From contig NZ_JBDKWG010000143.1 in the NCBI RefSeq assembly GCF_040151475.1, positions 128,647 through 192,646 on the forward strand: DNA of 64,000 bases, given 5' to 3'. Position 1 is the stretch's first letter; each line of letters begins with the position of its first letter. Positions 63,601 through 64,000 of this stretch are shown here, in pieces. The notes beneath the pieces were generated by a model, which searched no databases, was not told the DNA's origin, and was given only the letters and a program-made list of their open reading frames with translations. The translations under genes were made by a program, and so were the position numbers. Origin of the DNA: CAXBNB01 sp040151475 (lineage in GTDB: Bacteria > Bacteroidota > Bacteroidia > Cytophagales > Cyclobacteriaceae).

Positions 63601-64000
63601 AACAATAAAAGATGTGCTTGACGACATCTCAGTAGCTATCGCTGATATAACTATCACTCCTGCTTCTGATTGTTCGGGTGCTAACGCTACCGGTATCATT
63701 GAAGTCACTGACGTTCGGGTTGGTGGAACCCCTCAGGGTACTGCTGGTTATACTTTCGAGTTCTTCGCTGAAGGAAACATCAATGCCGCTGTAAGCACTA
63801 ATAACCCGTACGCTTCGGTTACTCCGGGTGATTACTTCGTAGTAGCTACTGATGCTACCACAGGATGTAACTCCGCTCCGGTGCAGGTAACCATGACTTC
63901 TGTACCTACCAAACCTGACCTGGACATCACTGTGGTGAACACTACTTCGTGTGCTGCCAATAACGGTTCAATTACAGTTGCCATCAACGATCCTAATTCT
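51641..64000 (+). CDS. Giant SprB-like repeat surface adhesin (3' end outside the window)
   Basis: From the ATG at 51641 the frame stays open to the window edge: 4,120 codons with no stop. A signal peptide (residues 1-22) is followed by a Cys/Asp-rich MopE-like metal-binding motif (about 25-50, CDDGVDNDNDGFIDC), an FG-GAP propeller (about 70-510), a CARDB-like and a jelly-roll-like domain (about 560-900), then at least 31 SprB-like Ig repeats from about residue 946. Each repeat starts near a Cys followed by NG, has a Trp-Tyr-x-Gly core and ends with a GxYxVxVT strand and a second Cys. By analogy with Flavobacterium johnsoniae SprB it is probably a T9SS-exported gliding or attachment filament. 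A C-terminal sorting domain is expected beyond the edge. Confidence 0.88.
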   Translation, partial: MKSYRKTLLLLPFVFNTFFLFGQETCDDGVDNDNDGFIDCYDGDCTNNADCSKFYFGNSVICQNPPTDNPTFALRQQWGSDNGTANNSSLPAVGDVDGDGIPEVVVSNRATNRLSILNGIDGQTEKTIITDPYSSNYISHDVTIADINGDECAEIFMAGAYTEGTIMAFDCNLSTTPLWETRTPDDHTGAISVADFDQDGTPELMVGNGIYNASTGAVIISPSSPMATKVFYGTTAIDILEDSECDDCEGLEMVAGGIIYSIDIASKKRTVVKEVNDLLFGNNDWNIDDYSGNYNMNFSAVADYNLDGHIDVLFNGKDDNGRIVIFFWDVENSTVLTFKDLNDQYHWLGTGRINISDLDNDGQLNAAFVSDQTLYALDENFDQLWEKGITEGSSGITGCSVFDFNDDGSAEVLYRSETTFHIIDGTNGFTRTSKACISLTWDEYPIVADVDGDGQSEICLACATSNGSNKNSSSDGQIRVYESDGEDWQPSREVWNQHAYFNVNVNDDLTIPRVQQNPSIVYSLNQCDGSPGANRPLNTFLNQSPILGDDGCPSYVSPDIKLGDNIVADQPQCPDTNFNVSFDIENSGDVAISSLIPVTFYAGDPAISTSTKLNTSVATLENLDIGETTTITLEVQGPGGSGFELFVSINDNGSKDPPVASPIGTLSECDDTNNIGSTDVTSIPFEIFVTKVKNNELCDPELPNNGIASAYYIGSTEATTSVIWSENFEGSSHGDTQGQIDPNTSQPKWTRQYTDDGDAQVRSSSGNKRFWVSNADEEVTWTSGSININSISQVDISWEISESGSMEDEDYIRLYYEVDGGGLQAITDNGQKSNDFGSATATASFTNTGGTSLVLIAKILNSRSDENHYMDNISVTGVTPASSGQTTSGATFRWYNGTDFASGPVFEGATFNTMPNGTYSVVAELNSNACPSDPVQVTIGLVQEDPVIKINRIHDLTDCANPDGELQAVVVKDGIDVIAGYEFTWFIGNDFIDTLSVSSTASNLEARTYSVVVKNNISGCQANLSEDVNSSLILPGIQEESITDVTACNNLNGGSITVSSGGQTAGFTFNWYNGTSVKAVPDYTGVGGAGSIYNGITFGSYTVEAVDNSTGCNSAPLTLEVQNLTGAPEAEFVKVNDNSCASTGGNGSITATSGGQTTGFTFEFYEGVSTSPSDKINTNLSGGNNSIAGSLADGDYTVVITNNSNACSVTNLVTLDDTSVNPDILDTDIDVTDRTACNGGGADPDNGAIDAVGTAFGGSGNYEYVLWNGAASGSPLVTNNTGLFEQLGSGNYSLKVTDLETGCISDVSDLRINLVRDEPIIGLGSSTPNTNCASAGGNGTLTVTAQSGVSEPLSGYEFKIYEGNNTQASNLLHSSIPITGDDNGASYTFTGLLGGNYRVYIRNIGNNCDQTEDFTITNNSSIPVLDPLVSTAQRSCSTPNGGLFALVDDSGDGFSDYDFKWYAGDLASGPVISTSNDLTGVAAGKYTVTATSKTTGCTSAASTGTVNEQLELPAVVAEVVNSQSNCSNANGSLKAYTTDDTFPGVEFTDNFTFEWYLGNSAVGTPISAGVDPGNGSNPTFPLGAGEEHTIGGLVTDTYTVEVTSDVSGCVTTKTIVLTESIILPVVTGATVQDNTGCTGNFTGSVTAAVSYNGSPVTLPDADYTFNWYTGTGTGTPHTLGAASNVLSNLQDGDYTVTVVNNAVGCESDPKTYTVNLSPGSFDIIVTTESPNTNCAGDANGHLSAAIEISGVAQNTTDYTFEWFDGANTTTSLSVPATESGTNNSEAINLDAATYTVRATNIATGCSFTATGSISDVNATSVITGSSKTGSADCNAGTGSITISEITETANGVATVTSGAATIDANFTLELFNESMVSQGNINTPSTSTLSPGIYYVVATNTAGSGCDSDPFQITINDASVTPVIAIVEDSPDAACSGGTASGGLSATVDETAQGGATGVTANYTFQWYEGSDLNDTSTPVPNGNGGNTATISNVAGGDYFVVVTDGASPNNGCEARLSFTLSEDNPVYSFLDTDVTLSHISECTGSATGSFSVADVQIDGVSNGGLTGFSFELTNGMGVSQATNATGIFNGLAVGTYYVTTTNTTTNCESVPYEFEILDGSIQPQLSIAVTANNTSCAGSNGQLTVTVDNPDGGNYSYTWHSGADVNVNAPIGQTTATATGLAAGSYWVLVEDDDEVTPGACQAKISATIIDDPAEISVDDFTPVASTQCSPGNGTVTVDQITINGVVTTDPAVMADYTFQLWNSTNTAKLKDFDITPAGPATFPQATDLLGGTYYIRVVENAATACSSPGKQITIGENFTLPALSITETPNAACTDGTPDGQLAVNVTNHDGNTYSYQWYLGVGTGTPLANGVNPTGPNESNPAGVTTANVSGLFEDTYTVVVTVTNSGGSLSEGCTASTQFTLTSDPTTITLDPSFTLTNISECTGAATGSLDINGVLEDGAPVGGATYTYTFYDNGGTELTTGNPASVIVAAEDISGLAAGSYYVVVENTTTACTSANIGFDILDGSVQPQLSIAVTANNTSCAGSNGQLTVTVDNPDGGNYSYTWYNGADVNVTASPTGDATAGTASTTNATAANLAAGSYWVLVEDDDSPGTCLAKISATIIDDPANITVDAVTTQDVTKCSAANGKITVDEIIVDGVTINTQIGLFDYTFDLYDNTNTLIGTFANQGVGIFPSTSATLSAGTYYVLATEKATTNCPSAAFQVDIDNISVAPVLVTSELQANTICSGTPDGSADVSITGGSGTYSYQWYEGNDLNDTGNPVAGANGGTIATITNMDAGFYWVLVTDTDATTPDNEGCSSRELVEITEDFETLVIDTFGKVNNTNCSPTAYNGSATVTQFTSSDAGAITTPFTGYEFVWYNSDGSVVAPLNITNTRSDLAPGSYKVTVKHSTSKCESVAIPFTIVDDATAPDLTLDFTKINSTSCNVASFANGSISVDPDNTDAPASGAYSYQWYTGSVATGTPLGGATTTGFEKTGLAPGVYSVKVTNTTTGCSASRQATISQDETVNPTIDSYATGKVTSCMTPDGTITVTGLLGGAAINPSDYTWYWFEDATTTTPLSFGVINDNVVTGLDERTYSVYFVNDFTGCTSNVEKIKVERDPLIDITINLNETQPGTCNGANGELRIEATDPSGTHQFTFEVYKGQSDLSGTPILIASSTDNAGDDPGIIDNNNPVYNQGNGLDDGDPNDYIVSQMINDTYTIVATDLTTGCTERLVHVLFWADVQRVDVDPLVKVHSENCKPYADGTGGATGLAEITMRIPALNLTAQDEYQLFLYTSPSIDPEPDMLIGSGEWRADGTDMRPSSIQSVAGSLGGAARIDLTTDTYINHAVIGGTGDGAFLATEIVTGGTSTAQGTITAVNGGQLTITINNGLAFTAGETITTPDGDNAVINTFLADKLNDYTFSGLTAGVYAVVAAQEATNFCYSPPITFEILDETDDIEFASIGVDAGDGDGTDDAVEIVSNMDCSGDPNTGNGSITIYEITRGAQTDVGAAITSNYNFIWHEGPTIGSNVFGAGSKTGFTDDGYRLLNIPGGQYLVEIEKINDNNGDEEECSTTMVFTVPTLPPTYTIVSHTAQNVDDCNTKNDGSITIGDVNVTGAPEAFTGLTVTYDFLLYKGAALINGGAPDNPVVTGLDEGTYTLYIQNTASQCLSDPYYVEIIDDHTDPDLSSNVTITPNTRCNGTTDARNGAILVENVGPTSPDLTIQWLVGDVNSVEAVDPSNITSSNDDTQISGVGGGTYTLVVTDTSDPDNGCSTYATYVIPDNSIGVTTFAATKTDAQDCTTPSNGRILITSVTQTSGTISTPATITSTFDFIVYNEDFSSSFVDTDRDISGLNAGTYFVVAENTVSQCQSDPIKFVIDDVSVNPALTFTIDSQNTTCSTDSGEVTVNYTSDGGTYTHEWFVGSDVSDEGTPFVDGVTPSAQTAGSTTANVSGLPAGTYWVKVKDTSNPSEDCASRAVVTIKDVLDDISVAIADITITPASDCSGANATGIIEVTDVRVGGTPQGTAGYTFEFFAEGNINAAVSTNNPYASVTPGDYFVVATDATTGCNSAPVQVTMTSVPTKPDLDITVVNTTSCAANNGSITVAINDPNS
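58019..58120 (+). repeat. Long near-identical direct repeat, copy 1
   Basis: These 102 bp match 59246-59347 with a single synonymous difference and encode the same 34 residues. A second shared block (58250-58284 and 59498-59532) follows in each copy, with a small in-frame length difference between the blocks. The copies lie 409 codons apart, which equals two A-B repeat pairs. Confidence 0.85.
59246..59347 (+). repeat. Long near-identical direct repeat, copy 2
   Basis: This is the partner of 58019-58120. Low divergence at silent sites, compared with poor similarity among the other repeats, indicates a recent duplication or gene conversion. Compared with copy 1 this copy has 27 extra bases between the two shared blocks. 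Confidence 0.85.

Larger units (their letters stand above)
54476..64000 (+). repeat. Tandem SprB-like Ig repeats (30 complete plus one partial)
   Basis: About 31 repeats of roughly 90-140 codons run head to tail. From about 57400 most fall into two alternating types. Type A has a longer second strand pair (ITVDEIxxxGV-like) and ends with TxCxSxPxxxxIxD. Type B has a compact NGxxTVxV start, a QWYxG core and ends with a GCxSR/AK segment preceded by a Pro/Asp loop. Identity between repeats at the protein level is low except for the duplicated pair described separately. The last repeat is cut off by the window edge. Confidence 0.8.

Overview
This 64 kb window comes from an AT-rich, free-living member of the Bacteroidota, most likely the Cytophagales. 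Supporting signs are a SusC/SusD pair with an ECF sigma/FecR switch, type IX secretion system (T9SS) components and cargo with a type B sorting domain, an SprB-like giant surface protein, many lipoproteins with CxxxS/E-type lipoboxes, mostly weak Shine-Dalgarno signals, and TAnnTTTG/TAnnTTCG -7 promoter elements in front of several genes. I saw no tRNA, rRNA, CRISPR array, phage or complete insertion sequence.

Layout. 1-300: two REP-like hairpins. 297-1474: CbpA-type J-domain chaperone with its CbpM modulator. 1719-12816: an ester-scavenging locus on the minus strand (ECF sigma, FecR anti-sigma, SusC, SusD, PhoD-like phosphatase, arylsulfatase), interrupted by an FKBP isomerase gene on the plus strand. 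13004-14804: tRNA pseudouridine synthase, DUF456 membrane protein and HAD hydrolase. 14840-24333: minus-strand genes for an outer-membrane barrel, a giant TPR protein, HolA (with a possible 38-residue upstream ORF), a DUF302 protein, an alpha/beta hydrolase and a Prc-type protease. 24524-30706: class III aminotransferase, aspartyl protease/PDZ protein, leucine-rich-repeat lipoprotein, M23 peptidase and an FAH-family hydrolase. 30802-35825: M48 protease, then bioB, queD, nadA and nadB (biotin, queuosine/pterin and NAD synthesis). 35975-37481: a second ECF sigma factor with an unusual membrane partner. 37487-44094 (minus strand): GtrA and GT2 lipid glycosylation, trmB, folC, the ExbB-ExbD-TonB energiser, and an acidic SPOR-domain membrane protein. 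44324-46050: small lipoprotein, TerB-like protein, PorT-like barrel.

From 46433 to the right edge lies the most striking region, a T9SS surface-adhesion module on the plus strand: a PorP/SprF-family outer-membrane protein with a C-terminal SPOR (peptidoglycan-binding) domain; a 1.1-kb-residue secreted protein with IPT/TIG, FG-GAP and PKD domains and a type B sorting domain; and an open reading frame that starts at 51641 and is still open at 64000 (4,120 codons in view). The last encodes a signal peptide, a metal-binding motif, an FG-GAP propeller and at least 31 tandem SprB-like Ig repeats that mostly alternate between two types. The inference is a gliding or attachment filament exported by T9SS and displayed through the SprF-like protein, which may in turn be anchored to the cell wall by its SPOR domain.
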